From Lachnospiraceae bacterium (GTDB taxonomy: Bacteria > Bacillota > Clostridia > Lachnospirales > Lachnospiraceae), in NCBI GenBank assembly GCA_024699645.1, contig JAILPE010000051.1:1-48870 (forward strand): DNA of 48,870 nt, given 5' to 3'. Numbering within the stretch: position 1 is the stretch's first letter; every line of letters begins with the position of its first letter. The position numbers were made by a program, and so were the translations under genes. The notes below the pieces were generated by a model. It saw only the letters and a list, made by a program, of their open reading frames with translations. It had not been told where the DNA came from and searched no databases. This document shows, piece by piece, positions 1-10,226 of the stretch.

Positions 1-62
1 TGATCAAATTCAGCAAATTATCGGTAAATTTATTTATTTTTGCGTAAATGTCTACGTAGTTA

Positions 63-91
63 TTGCTAAATCATACTTTTTTTAGTATAAT
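63..91 (+). promoter_or_regulatory. Putative sigma-A-type promoter of the fapA-like gene: TTGCTA - 17 bp - TATAAT
   Basis: TTGCTA at 63-68, 17-bp spacer, perfect TATAAT at 86-91; followed by AAGGAGG at about 128-134 and ATG at 143. Confidence 0.6.
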
Positions 92-142
92 AAAATTAAT
101 AAATAATGCATTTATTAATAATTATTCAAGGAGGGTGTAGAT

Positions 143-1552
143 ATGGCTTATGATATATCAAAATGTATCAATGTATCCATCAGCGAAGATCAAATGCAAG
201 CCTATATCTACATTTCGTCTCAGCCTGATGAAGAAGGAAATGTTATCGCCGACTCGATAACACCCGAATCGCTTCGTGATTTTCTTACATCTCATGGTAT
301 AAAAGCCGGTATCGACAAAGAGCTTATACAACAGATAGTTATCAATAAACTCTATGACCGTCGTCATCTCATAGCTGAAGGTAAACCGGCAGTCAACGGA
401 ACAGACGGTAGCTTTAAGCTTCTCTTTAAAACAGAAATAGACAATAAACCTAAGGTTCTTGAAGACGGTTCGGTTGACTACCATAACATAGATCTTTACG
501 AGCCCGTTCATAAAGGAATGAAGATAGCCGAATACACTCCTTCAACACCCGGTCATTTCGGATATAACATAACGGGAGCCGTTCTCAACTGTAATAACGG
601 ACGAGAACTTTCTCCTCTTAAAGGCACCGGATTTACTATCTCCGATGATAAAAAATCCTATTACGCTTCTTTGGACGGTAAGATCGAATTTAAAAACGAT
701 ACCATTACAGTCACAAATGTACTTGATATATCCGGAGATATAGATCTGACAACAGGTGATGTTGTTTTTAACGGTGACGTTATCGTGCACGGAAACGTTT
801 ATATGGGCGCCGTAATTAAATCAAAAAACAATATAACGATTATGGGTAACGTCGAAGGTGCCATGCTCTATGCCGGAGGAGATGTTCAGCTTAAATCGGG
901 TATGCAAGGCGGCGGCAAAGGATATGTCGAAGCCCGGGGAGATATAAGCGGAAAGTTTTTTGAACAGACCAAGATCCGTTGCGACGGTAACCTGAATGTT
1001 AACTCCATGATGAACTGTGATGTGTTCTGTTGCGGTGATATCACTATTTCGGGACGTCACGGCATTATCGTCGGCGGAACTACGATGACTCAGGGAAATA
1101 TCAATGCTACTGTTATCGGAAATATGGCCGAAGTTAAAACTGTTGTTGCTGCCGGAGTTAACGAAAAGCTTGTCAAAGAGATCAACGAACTTGAAAATGA
1201 AATAAAAACGATCAAAGAAGCCCATGCAAAGCATGAAAGGATCCTCGACATGCTTAAGACGATAAAGAATCCTTCAGAGCAAAATAAGATCAACAAAATG
1301 CTCGACCAGGTTATCCAGTCCATGCAGGAGCTTGATCATAAGTTATCCGGCCTTAACAGTGAACTTGAAGCCAAATTATTCCAGACGCAAAATTATTCAA
1401 AATCCAAGATCACTGTACAAAAGTACTTATATCCCAATGTTCATGTAACACTCAACGGTCTTCACTACTTGACGAAAGACACTTTTACAAATGTTTATCT
1501 GACTGAATCAGCGGGTCAGATAGCCGTAATAAACGATATACATAACAAATAA
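143..1552 (+). CDS. FapA / DUF342 family protein
   Basis: 469-aa ORF with strong RBS; beta-helical repeat region (GDVVFNGDVIVHGNVYMGAVIKSKNNITIMGNVEGAMLYAGGDV...) then coiled coil, typical of FapA/DUF342. Confidence 0.85.
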   Translation: MAYDISKCINVSISEDQMQAYIYISSQPDEEGNVIADSITPESLRDFLTSHGIKAGIDKELIQQIVINKLYDRRHLIAEGKPAVNGTDGSFKLLFKTEIDNKPKVLEDGSVDYHNIDLYEPVHKGMKIAEYTPSTPGHFGYNITGAVLNCNNGRELSPLKGTGFTISDDKKSYYASLDGKIEFKNDTITVTNVLDISGDIDLTTGDVVFNGDVIVHGNVYMGAVIKSKNNITIMGNVEGAMLYAGGDVQLKSGMQGGGKGYVEARGDISGKFFEQTKIRCDGNLNVNSMMNCDVFCCGDITISGRHGIIVGGTTMTQGNINATVIGNMAEVKTVVAAGVNEKLVKEINELENEIKTIKEAHAKHERILDMLKTIKNPSEQNKINKMLDQVIQSMQELDHKLSGLNSELEAKLFQTQNYSKSKITVQKYLYPNVHVTLNGLHYLTKDTFTNVYLTESAGQIAVINDIHNK

Positions 1553-1577
1553 GAGCAGTCGTGATGACTGCTCTTAT
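1549..1577 (+). terminator. Hairpin overlapping the fapA stop codon
   Basis: Perfect 12-bp stem ATAAGAGCAGTC-gtgat-GACTGCTCTTAT; the TAA stop lies inside the left arm; only a weak T-tract follows. Confidence 0.6.
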
Positions 1578-1715
1578 CATATAACCCTTATATATCATAG
1601 TCCAATGTCTTCTGCTCTTCTTTACGTAACTTATATCTTCTGCTGTTCTTAAAATTCCTTTATCTTCCGTTATAATTAAATTTTCTATATCTTCTTCAGT
1701 TATTAACAAGGTTTT

Positions 1716-2195
1716 TTACTGTTCTTCTTTTACACAAATATATATATTTACATACTCCTCATCATTGATAACAACGGGGATCGACAATGCAGGGATATCC
1801 GACTGAAGCTTCATCTTCTTACCGTGCATACATAAAGGAGGCGTAATATCAAATATTATATTCATAGTTGAAAACAGGGTTGCGGTATTACCGAGTATCA
1901 TATTCCCGAGTTCACCGAGAGCCGAGCATGCCATGGGATCAAGCGATTCAACGGGCATTCCCATCATCATGACGCTGGCGATGTTCATTGCCTTAGCATC
2001 ATTCATCTTAAAGAATACCTGTCCTTTCATAGCTCCGGTAACACCAACCTGAATAAGAAAAGTATCTTCGGGAAAATCAAGGTCCGCAAGCGAAGGCTTA
2101 CCTACTTTACCGCCGGCAAGTCCAAGAGTTTCAAAAATAGTAAGTGTAGCCTTAAGAAACGGATTGATATATTTGATATCAAGTGCTTGACCCAT
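1716..2195 (-). CDS. CheX-like chemotaxis phosphatase family protein
   Basis: 159 aa, with ALGELGNMILGNTATLFS resembling the CheC/CheX/FliY E-x2-N motif; RBS AAAGGAGAA upstream. Confidence 0.8.
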   Translation of the reverse strand: MGQALDIKYINPFLKATLTIFETLGLAGGKVGKPSLADLDFPEDTFLIQVGVTGAMKGQVFFKMNDAKAMNIASVMMMGMPVESLDPMACSALGELGNMILGNTATLFSTMNIIFDITPPLCMHGKKMKLQSDIPALSIPVVINDEEYVNIYICVKEEQ

Positions 2196-2259
2196 ATGCT
2201 ATTCTCCTTTATATTACAATTCGCAAAAATTATTTCACGTTTTGTAATATATTAGCACA

Positions 2260-4167
2260 TCATTGCAAAAATAGCAAGTAAAAAAGGAACAAAATTGTCA
2301 AACACAAACCAATACTGATAAAAAACAAGTTTGCCGATATCGATGATGCTATTACCTCATCTTTTTCCTGCATATTCTTTATTTTGCTATGAACTTTATC
2401 AATATAAGGATGCTTTTTATCAGTAATATCTTTAAACGCTATCTTTCTGATAAATACAACAGTCGAATCAAACATTCCTCCGAAAAATCCTGCAATAGCT
2501 TTGGCAGCTCTTAAAACAATGCGTGCGATTGCATTGGGTAATATCTGAGCGATAAATCTGCATATCGATCCAAAAACGGCCGGCAGAATCTTAAGTAAAA
2601 GCGGTCTGTATATCACTTCTTCAATATCAAGCCATAAAGGCCATTTCTGTAGATATACTCTTCCTCTCACCTCGTCTTTTTTTGTAAGATACAGCCTTAT
2701 AAAGAATATGTATATAAGAGCACCGAATGACAGCGATATTAACGAGCCTTTCAGATTCTCGAGAGAGAAAATACTGATATTTTCAAGTATTTCTTCACCC
2801 TCGCCCTCTATCGTGAAATTATTGAAGCCGCTCATAAACACGCCAAGCTTCCTCATAAATATGTTTGGTAACAATCCAAAGAAAAGTATCACGCAAGCCG
2901 GTATCAATGCGCTTAAATAGCTGGCAAATCCGATCTTGGAATCTGTTTTATTTTCCTGAGGCTCCGAAGGTTTTTCAACAAATATGGCAATAAACAGCTT
3001 GGTCATATACGCTGCTGTCATTCCTCCGCAGATAAGGAATAACCATTCGCTGATCTGTAAGAAAGTATGTCCGTTTGAAGCGACATGAATGTATTCCACA
3101 AGTCCTTCATGTATAAGCGTTTTGCTGACATAACCGCTGAAAAGAGGAACTCCGCTTATTCCGAGTGCCCCGATAAGGAATATTATCTTAAGAAATATTT
3201 TGTCTCTTCCGAATCCTCGAAGCTTGTTAAGGTCAAGACTGTGTGTCTTCATGTATATGATACCTGCCGAAAGGAACAGACAGAGCTTAAACATTGAGTG
3301 GTTTACCATATACAATAATGTTCCCGTAGCGGCAAGGGTACACTCTTCTCCGAGAAGCAAAGTTAGCGATGCTCCGACAATGATGAATCCGATCTGAGAA
3401 ACCGACGAACATGCAAGCGTTTTCTTTAGATCTGTAGAGAACAGCGCCGGTAATGCACCGGCAAACATCGTAATAAAGCCGAATATATAGAGAACGGTAC
3501 CAAATCCGTTATTACCGGCCATAATTTCCAAGACGATTATAAGTATTCCGAATATACCGCACTTTGTGAGAACACCCGACAAAAGTGCACTCGCCGGAGC
3601 AGGCGCAACCGGATGTGCTTTCGGTAACCATACATGAAGCGGAAACATACCGGCTTTAGCGGCAAATCCAAACAGGATGAGTACTGCCGACCATGTAAGT
3701 CTGTTTTGCTCCGATGACGAACCCGAGCCGAGTATTCCGGAGCATAAAGGACCCAGATCAACTATCCTTAGTGTCCCGACAAGATCATACAGCATAAAGA
3801 GTCCCATAAGCATTACAAGACCGCCTATAACGGCAACGGCAAGATAAGTTGAACCCGCTCTTACGGCATCTTCTTTTTTTGTATGAACAACAAGTATGTA
3901 AGAAGTGAACGACATTATCTCAAAGAAAATAAACGTGGTATAAAGGTCTGCGGAAAGGAATACCCCCAGTGTTGCAAACATTGTCAAAAAGCTGAATATA
4001 TGATAGCGAGTCTTTCCTTTACTCTTTCCGAAATACTCGGGAGTAAGCATAGTACTGCAAAGCCACATCACCAATGTGACTATTCCGTATACAATCCTGA
4101 ATCCGTCCAAACGAATCGACATCCCGAGTCCCACAAGACCATCAAAACTCACTTCAAAAGGAAGCAT
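2260..4167 (-). CDS. NuoL/M/N-type proton/cation antiporter subunit (Mrp/Mbh antiporter-like), long form
   Basis: 635 aa polytopic; conserved FFEIMS (TM5 Glu), KAGMFPLHVWLPKAHPVAPAPASALLSG and NHSMFK motifs; C-terminal extension. Confidence 0.9.
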   Translation of the reverse strand: MLPFEVSFDGLVGLGMSIRLDGFRIVYGIVTLVMWLCSTMLTPEYFGKSKGKTRYHIFSFLTMFATLGVFLSADLYTTFIFFEIMSFTSYILVVHTKKEDAVRAGSTYLAVAVIGGLVMLMGLFMLYDLVGTLRIVDLGPLCSGILGSGSSSEQNRLTWSAVLILFGFAAKAGMFPLHVWLPKAHPVAPAPASALLSGVLTKCGIFGILIIVLEIMAGNNGFGTVLYIFGFITMFAGALPALFSTDLKKTLACSSVSQIGFIIVGASLTLLLGEECTLAATGTLLYMVNHSMFKLCLFLSAGIIYMKTHSLDLNKLRGFGRDKIFLKIIFLIGALGISGVPLFSGYVSKTLIHEGLVEYIHVASNGHTFLQISEWLFLICGGMTAAYMTKLFIAIFVEKPSEPQENKTDSKIGFASYLSALIPACVILFFGLLPNIFMRKLGVFMSGFNNFTIEGEGEEILENISIFSLENLKGSLISLSFGALIYIFFIRLYLTKKDEVRGRVYLQKWPLWLDIEEVIYRPLLLKILPAVFGSICRFIAQILPNAIARIVLRAAKAIAGFFGGMFDSTVVFIRKIAFKDITDKKHPYIDKVHSKIKNMQEKDEVIASSISANLFFISIGLCLTILFLFYLLFLQ

Positions 4168-4181
4168 TTATATTTCCTCCG

Positions 4182-5639
4182 TCAATAAATAAGAAATCCT
4201 TCAATATGACCCCACATAAGTCCAAGGATAAAAATAACCGTTGAAAACAGAACGATCGGAGTTTTCATCCTTATACCCGGATCCTTTGCATTTTCCAAAT
4301 CTTTCGAGACGACTCCGCTCTCCGGGAAATAAGCTTTTATCACAACAGTCATCAGGTAGATCGCCGTCAGTATTGCCGATACGATTATTGCCCCGGCACC
4401 GATATAAGAAGCTGCACTTCCCTCATCGATGGCGGCCTCTATCAGATTATATTTGCTCATAAATCCCGAAAAAGGCGGGATTCCTATAAGACACAGCGAG
4501 CAGACAAGGAAACATGAAAAGATCACCTTCATCTTCCGGCCGAGGCCTCCGATCTCACTTATCAGAGTTTTGCCGGTAACATGCATAACTGCGCCTATGC
4601 AGAAGAAAAGAGCTATCTTTGTAAGGGCGTGGACAAGGAAATGGGACAACGAACCGTAAAGACCCATCGGCGTCATAATACATGCTCCGAAAACAACATA
4701 CGATAAGTTGCTTATAGTCGAATAAGCGAGTCTTTTCTTTATATGCGGCATTCTGACGGCCATGTAAGATCCGTACAAAATGGTTAAAATACAGAATCCC
4801 ATTGCCGCATATTGCGCATATGTTCCACTTAAAACCTCGGTTCCGAATGAATAGTATATAAGCCTTATTACCGCAAACGCACCTGCTTTAACCACTGCTA
4901 CGGCATGCAGTAATGCTGTAACCGGTGTAGGAGCAACGGCGGCATGAATAAGCCACTTTCCGAAAGGCATTATAGCTGCTTTAACACCGAAGCCAAGGAA
5001 CATCACAAGGAATATAAACGGGAGCAATTGTCCGTATTCACCTGCGATTGCTGACAAGAAACCGCCTTCCGTAAACACTACCGTTCCGGAAATATTAAGT
5101 ATCACGATCAGGCCCATAAGCGCAAATCCCGCGCCACCGAGCATATAGACAAGATAGTTTCTGCCTGCCGCTACTGCTTCTTTTGTTCTTTCATGCATAA
5201 CAAGAGGAAACGTAAACAAAGTGATGAGCTCATAAAATATATACATAGTAAAGAGATCACCTGCGAACGAGACGCCAAGTACCGCTCCGAGTGTCATCAT
5301 AAAGAACGCAAAAAATGAATTCTTGTTTTCTTCTCCTTCCATATACTCATATGCATAAAGTAAACTGAAAGGCCATAAAACAGATACGATCAGTCCGAAA
5401 AATCTCGTCATAAAGTCGATCCCGAAAGTGATCTTGAGAGAAAATCCGGTGTCATAAAGGACAAAACTCTCACCATAGCCCATACAAACAGCCGAAATAA
5501 CAAGGATCAGGTTTATTACGGATATGACAAAAGTGATCGTATTTCTTACTTTATCGTTCCTGAGCTTCAGGAAAAGTATCGCGCATCCGCTCAAAATCGG
5601 CAACATCACAGCTGCAAGAAGCAATACTTTGTATAGCAT
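4182..5639 (-). CDS. NuoL/M/N-type antiporter subunit (MrpD-like)
   Basis: 485 aa polytopic; FYELIT and KAAIMPFGKWLIHAAVAPTPVTALLHAV, VHALTK motifs. Confidence 0.9.
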   Translation of the reverse strand: MLYKVLLLAAVMLPILSGCAILFLKLRNDKVRNTITFVISVINLILVISAVCMGYGESFVLYDTGFSLKITFGIDFMTRFFGLIVSVLWPFSLLYAYEYMEGEENKNSFFAFFMMTLGAVLGVSFAGDLFTMYIFYELITLFTFPLVMHERTKEAVAAGRNYLVYMLGGAGFALMGLIVILNISGTVVFTEGGFLSAIAGEYGQLLPFIFLVMFLGFGVKAAIMPFGKWLIHAAVAPTPVTALLHAVAVVKAGAFAVIRLIYYSFGTEVLSGTYAQYAAMGFCILTILYGSYMAVRMPHIKKRLAYSTISNLSYVVFGACIMTPMGLYGSLSHFLVHALTKIALFFCIGAVMHVTGKTLISEIGGLGRKMKVIFSCFLVCSLCLIGIPPFSGFMSKYNLIEAAIDEGSAASYIGAGAIIVSAILTAIYLMTVVIKAYFPESGVVSKDLENAKDPGIRMKTPIVLFSTVIFILGLMWGHIEGFLIY

Positions 5640-5705
5640 AATCTAAAATCTCCCTTAAAAACGATATTCAACAATGCTTATTCTTAAACCGGCATAACCA
5701 ATCGA

Positions 5706-7205
5706 TCAGGGCATCATCGAACCGGCGATCTCCTGAAGGATTCCTGTTACAGTACCGGGGAATATACCAAAAAAGAGAGCGAGCGTTGCCAATAATACTA
5801 TAGGAACCAAAGAAAGCGGCTTTGCTTCATGTGAGAACGACTTTTCTTCTTCATCTTTTCCTTTGAAGAAACCGTCTATCATGACAGGAAGCAGATAACC
5901 GGCTGTCAGTAAAGCACTGACAAGAAGTATTGCAGGTCCTATATAAGCCAAAGGTCCGATATCTGATGTAAGTGCTCCTTCTGCAAGAAACCATTTACTG
6001 ATAAATCCACTCGCTGGAGGGATACCTATCAGCGCGATAGACGAGACAGTAAAGCTTATTATCGATATAGGCATCTTCTTTCCTATACCGTTTAGTCCAT
6101 CGCATGTCGTAACGCCTGTATTATGAATGATCGATCCCGAAACAAGGAACAGATCGTCTTTTATTATCGAGTGGAAAATAACATGTAATAAAGCGCCGAG
6201 AATAGCAACAGGATTCATTACCGAAAGTCCGAAAAGAACGTAAGATACCTGGCTTACCGTTGAAAATGCAAGACGTTTCTTAAGCCCGTTCTCACGGAAA
6301 GCAAGCATCGATCCCATGAATACAGTTATAAGAGCCAGTATCATCCAGGCATATTGTACCCATGTTCCTTTTATAAAATCTGCACCGACACTGTAAAAAA
6401 CAACTCTAATGATCGCAAGTACACCGGATTTTGTAATTATACCGGAAAGTAATGCACTTGCGGGCGCCGGAGCAATTGGATGGGCAACCGGTAACCAATC
6501 GTGCATAGGGAAGAGACCTGCTTTACACCCAAATCCGATGATTGCGAGGAAAACAAATACAAGCAACAACCCTTCTTTACCGCTAACCATTGAAGAGTCG
6601 ATAAATCCACCGGCAGTAAACTCATGCACGTCACTCATCGAGTATATGACGAATATGGCCATGAGGGATAAAAGTGCCCCTCCGATCGAATAAAACAGAT
6701 ATTTAAATCCGGCACTGATCGCTTCTTTCGTCAAGCTGTGAAGGACAAGAGGAAGTGAAAAAAGTGTCATCATCTCATAGAACAGATATAACGAAACAAG
6801 ATCCGATGCATAGTACATTCCCGAAAGAATTCCCATCAGACACATATAAAACAAATAAAATCTTTTCGTATTCTCTTCGTGCTTCATGTAATCAAACGAA
6901 TAAAATCCGACCGTTATGAACATTAAAGACATAAGCAGTGCAAAAACGATCGAGAGATTATCCGCTTTAAACGACAGCGAAACCGAATCGGTAATCTTTA
7001 CAAGAACAAATTTTAATTCTTCGCTCGCCGAAAAAACGGCAATAAGAACATTAAGGATCCCGCTGACAATCATTACTACTGCCGTATACAGACATACTCC
7101 GAAATGTGTGCCGATCTTATTGCGTACAGCAATAAAGATGCCCGCGCACAAAAGCGGGAAAAATACTGATAAAGGAATCAAAAAGCTCATAAAAAGATAC
7201 CTCAC
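5706..7205 (-). CDS. NuoL/M/N-type antiporter subunit (MrpD-like)
   Basis: 499 aa; FYEMMT, KAGLFPMHDWLPVAHPIAPAPASALLSG, FHSIIK motifs. Confidence 0.9.
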   Translation of the reverse strand: MRYLFMSFLIPLSVFFPLLCAGIFIAVRNKIGTHFGVCLYTAVVMIVSGILNVLIAVFSASEELKFVLVKITDSVSLSFKADNLSIVFALLMSLMFITVGFYSFDYMKHEENTKRFYLFYMCLMGILSGMYYASDLVSLYLFYEMMTLFSLPLVLHSLTKEAISAGFKYLFYSIGGALLSLMAIFVIYSMSDVHEFTAGGFIDSSMVSGKEGLLLVFVFLAIIGFGCKAGLFPMHDWLPVAHPIAPAPASALLSGIITKSGVLAIIRVVFYSVGADFIKGTWVQYAWMILALITVFMGSMLAFRENGLKKRLAFSTVSQVSYVLFGLSVMNPVAILGALLHVIFHSIIKDDLFLVSGSIIHNTGVTTCDGLNGIGKKMPISIISFTVSSIALIGIPPASGFISKWFLAEGALTSDIGPLAYIGPAILLVSALLTAGYLLPVMIDGFFKGKDEEEKSFSHEAKPLSLVPIVLLATLALFFGIFPGTVTGILQEIAGSMMP

Positions 7206-8735
7206 TTAATCAAAAACATTAAGTCCTTTCGTTATTATGTCGCTTAAAAGCTTAGGTGCCACGCCTATGCATATATTTAAAACCGCAAGAGCAGAAATGC
7301 TCACTGCGTGTATTGCCCTTTCATAACCGGTGACAATAAGAGTATCGGACTTCAGATCCAAAGTGCCGTTATTTTCGTCTTTACCGTCAAATCCGCCATA
7401 GGCATAAAGATTAATAATACATCTGAAGAAATAAACAACATTTAAAATCGTACTAACGGCAATCGCCGATATTGCAGCGTACATCTTCCACCCTTCCGTA
7501 AATGATGCATTGGCCAAAAGCATTTTTGCAACAAATCCGGCAAAAAGCGGAAATCCGACGATGGAAAGTGCAGCAGCTGTAAATGTGGCCGCCGACAACG
7601 GATATTTATGCCCCATTCCTTTAAGATCGCTTATCTTTATATCTTCTTTTTTACCGGTAAAAGAACTTGCGGCCAGGAAAAGAAGCGATTTTGTAAGTCC
7701 GTGGGTGATAATATGGAATATCGCCGCTACAGCTCCCGCATCATTGGCTATACCTATCCCCATAAAAATATACCCTATCTGAGATACAGAAGAATAAGCC
7801 GTCATTCTCCGCAGGTACTTTGATCTTATCGCAGATACCGACCCCATGATCATAGCCGCAATGCCGGCTATAAAAATAATGTTGAATACACCCGATGCTT
7901 TGTATACATCAAAACCGATAACCCTGTATATTATCTTTATCAGCAGGAAAATATATCCCTTTGACACCATTCCCGATAACATTGAGGATGACGGAGCGAC
8001 AGATCTCGAATAAGCGTCGGGAATCCAGAGATGGAACGGAAAAAGACCCGATTTTATCGAAAGCCCGACAGTCATCAACGCGGTTATAACCGTCAAAGTG
8101 ACATCGTAACTTCCGTCAGCGACAAGTCCCATAACCGATTCATGTATGTTTTCCATCAAAAGATGCCCCGTAACTGAATACATAAGCGTTGTGCCTATCA
8201 GGAACAGACCCGAACCCACAAGGCTCACAACCATATACCTTATGGCCGATGCGATCGCCCTTCCTGAGTTCTTGATCATGATCAGACCGCAGCCGGCTAT
8301 AGTATTAATTTCTATAAATACATATCCGGTAAAAATATCATTTGTATATATAAGCGCCAAAAGAGACGCTTCCATGAGACATGTTATAAGATAATAAAGG
8401 TTTTGCTTTGATTCGTCTATCTCATTTCGGATCGAAGCACTTCCGGCAGTGAGTGACAGCAGCGATATAACACACGTAAACACGGCCATTATTCCCTCAA
8501 GCTCTCCGGCTCTGATCTCGTTTCCCCACGGAGCGGGGAAATGTCCCATCATATATACAAAGCTTTCACCGCATTCATGCAGATATACAGTAAGAACGAT
8601 CGAAAGTATAAGCGTTATAAAAACAGCTGCTTTGGCGACGACTGCCGCTGCTCTTTTCCCGAGCATAAACGTTGAAAGTGCCGCAAGCATACAGATCATT
8701 ATTGAAAAGAAAGGAAAATTAAGAACAAAATCCAT
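7206..8735 (-). CDS. NuoL/M/N-type antiporter subunit (MrpD-like)
   Basis: 509 aa; FIEINT, KSGLFPFHLWIPDAYSRSVAPSSSMLSG, THGLTK motifs. Confidence 0.9.
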   Translation of the reverse strand: MDFVLNFPFFSIMICMLAALSTFMLGKRAAAVVAKAAVFITLILSIVLTVYLHECGESFVYMMGHFPAPWGNEIRAGELEGIMAVFTCVISLLSLTAGSASIRNEIDESKQNLYYLITCLMEASLLALIYTNDIFTGYVFIEINTIAGCGLIMIKNSGRAIASAIRYMVVSLVGSGLFLIGTTLMYSVTGHLLMENIHESVMGLVADGSYDVTLTVITALMTVGLSIKSGLFPFHLWIPDAYSRSVAPSSSMLSGMVSKGYIFLLIKIIYRVIGFDVYKASGVFNIIFIAGIAAMIMGSVSAIRSKYLRRMTAYSSVSQIGYIFMGIGIANDAGAVAAIFHIITHGLTKSLLFLAASSFTGKKEDIKISDLKGMGHKYPLSAATFTAAALSIVGFPLFAGFVAKMLLANASFTEGWKMYAAISAIAVSTILNVVYFFRCIINLYAYGGFDGKDENNGTLDLKSDTLIVTGYERAIHAVSISALAVLNICIGVAPKLLSDIITKGLNVFD

Positions 8736-9181
8736 TATTTTACACCCTCTCTTTCCTGTCCGTCCTTATCGTCCGATATTTTAACGATCGTGTCGGAACT
8801 GTCTTCTACTTTTGATTCTTCAGAAACCTTCATAAGGATCTCATCAAGATCGAGTGTTTTGTATTTACGATATAACCTGATCGTCATAGACAACATAAGC
8901 GCTGTAACACTGACAGAAACAACGATTCCCGTGAGTACAAGTCCGCTTGGTATCGGATTGATATAAGTTGCGGCATTCTCACTTCCGTCGGTAAGTATCG
9001 GTGCAAGTCTTCCGCTTATATATCCCTGCGAAGCAAGTAAGAGGAATATCGCAACATCCATAATATTAAGGCCGATTATCTTTTTGATAAGGTTTTTCTG
9101 AAAAAGCAGATTTGAAAAGCCTATCACAAAAAGGATCGCGGCAATTATATCATTGAAATGATCATAAATCTGTTCAAACAT
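8735..9181 (-). CDS. MrpC/NuoK-like subunit
   Basis: 148 aa, three predicted TM segments, IGFSNLLFQKNLIKKIIGLNIMDVAIFLLL typical of MnhC/MrpC; shares an end coordinate with the next gene (8735). Confidence 0.85.
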   Translation of the reverse strand: MFEQIYDHFNDIIAAILFVIGFSNLLFQKNLIKKIIGLNIMDVAIFLLLASQGYISGRLAPILTDGSENAATYINPIPSGLVLTGIVVSVSVTALMLSMTIRLYRKYKTLDLDEILMKVSEESKVEDSSDTIVKISDDKDGQEREGVK

Positions 9182-9306
9182 ATTTCTCTCCGATATTTTT
9201 GTTTGCTGTATTTGCAGTCAAAATATAAAGGCTGCATCCTGTTTCAGCACTTCGTTTTATGTCGCTCTCGCGATACTTGGTGCGTTTTGTTAGCATAAAC
9301 TGCAGA

Positions 9307-10131
9307 TCAGATCTTTCCTCTGCGCAAAAGACTGAAAAACGAATACATCGTACATGCTACGACAAGACCTACGCAAATATTCAGGATCAGGATAAGACCA
9401 CTGCTGAGGATATTACCGGGTGTCCCGAGCGGAATACCCGATTCAAGATGATTTGCACCCGTAAAGAATGAATAACTCTTTGCAAGGCAATATATCAGCA
9501 ATGAAACAAAAGTAATGATCCCTGCACTCTTTTTGTTAAGAAAAATCTCCATCCTTTCAAAACCGAAAGCTACCGATGAAAGGATAAAACCACTGCCGAC
9601 TATCGCTCCTCCCGAAAATCCTCCACCGGGTGAAAGATGTCCGTTCAGGATAACATATATTCCAAAGATTAGAATAAAAGGAATCGCAAATTTGGCGACA
9701 GTTTTAAGAATAACATCATTTCTTGCAATAAGAGGCTCGATCTCTTCGATTTCAGTTGTTTCACTTACAACATCTTCCGCCGTATCCGTATCTTTTCGAC
9801 ATCTTTCTTTGCCATTGGAAGGCTTTTGTGAAAGAAGGAGTACCATAACGCATATAGTAGCGGCGAACAAAACATTCGATTCACCGAATGTATCAAAAGC
9901 TCTGTAATCAAGGATCATTCCTGCAACAAAGTTTACAGCACCGGTTTCTTCGATACCGTTTTCGATATAGCGCTCCGCAACTACATTTTCTCCGGGATGA
10001 TCTGCCGAAAACAGTCCCGGAAGGTCAAACATACAAAAAATAAGGGATGCGGCAAGAATCAATACAAGAAGAGCTCCCGCTATCCTGTAAACCGTATAAT
10101 ACCTTTTCTTATCTTTACCGTTAAGACTCAT
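9307..10131 (-). CDS. MbhE + MrpB (MbhF)-like fusion subunit
   Basis: 274 aa; N-terminal part ETGAVNFVAGMILDYRAFDTFGE (MbhE-like) and C-terminal HLSPGGGFSGGAIVGSGFIL (MnhB/MrpB). Confidence 0.85.
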   Translation of the reverse strand: MSLNGKDKKRYYTVYRIAGALLVLILAASLIFCMFDLPGLFSADHPGENVVAERYIENGIEETGAVNFVAGMILDYRAFDTFGESNVLFAATICVMVLLLSQKPSNGKERCRKDTDTAEDVVSETTEIEEIEPLIARNDVILKTVAKFAIPFILIFGIYVILNGHLSPGGGFSGGAIVGSGFILSSVAFGFERMEIFLNKKSAGIITFVSLLIYCLAKSYSFFTGANHLESGIPLGTPGNILSSGLILILNICVGLVVACTMYSFFSLLRRGKI

Positions 10132-10226
10132 AAACTATCACCCTTTTCTACAGCCTTCATTATCGATCATAATGCTTCATTGGTACATCCCATGCTTACG
10201 ATCATGATTTTTCTTTGGTACATTCG

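Noticed and set aside
158-1323. Minus-strand ORFs inside fapA
   Set aside because: Antisense shadows of a clear FapA/DUF342 gene.
2211-2250. Inverted repeat ATATTACAA...TTGTAATAT upstream of cheX-like gene as an operator
   Set aside because: AT-rich, 22-nt loop, compatible with promoter -10/-35 composition; too weak to claim.
2708-8784. Many ORFs of 60-110 aa antisense to the antiporter genes (e.g. 3085-3297, 3883-4188, 6409-6693, 8449-8784)
   Set aside because: All lie opposite strongly supported coding genes, with no good RBS or recognisable protein features; shadow ORFs.
9515-9907. 130-aa plus-strand ORF
   Set aside because: Antisense to the MbhE/MrpB-like gene; low-complexity, no RBS or family signature.
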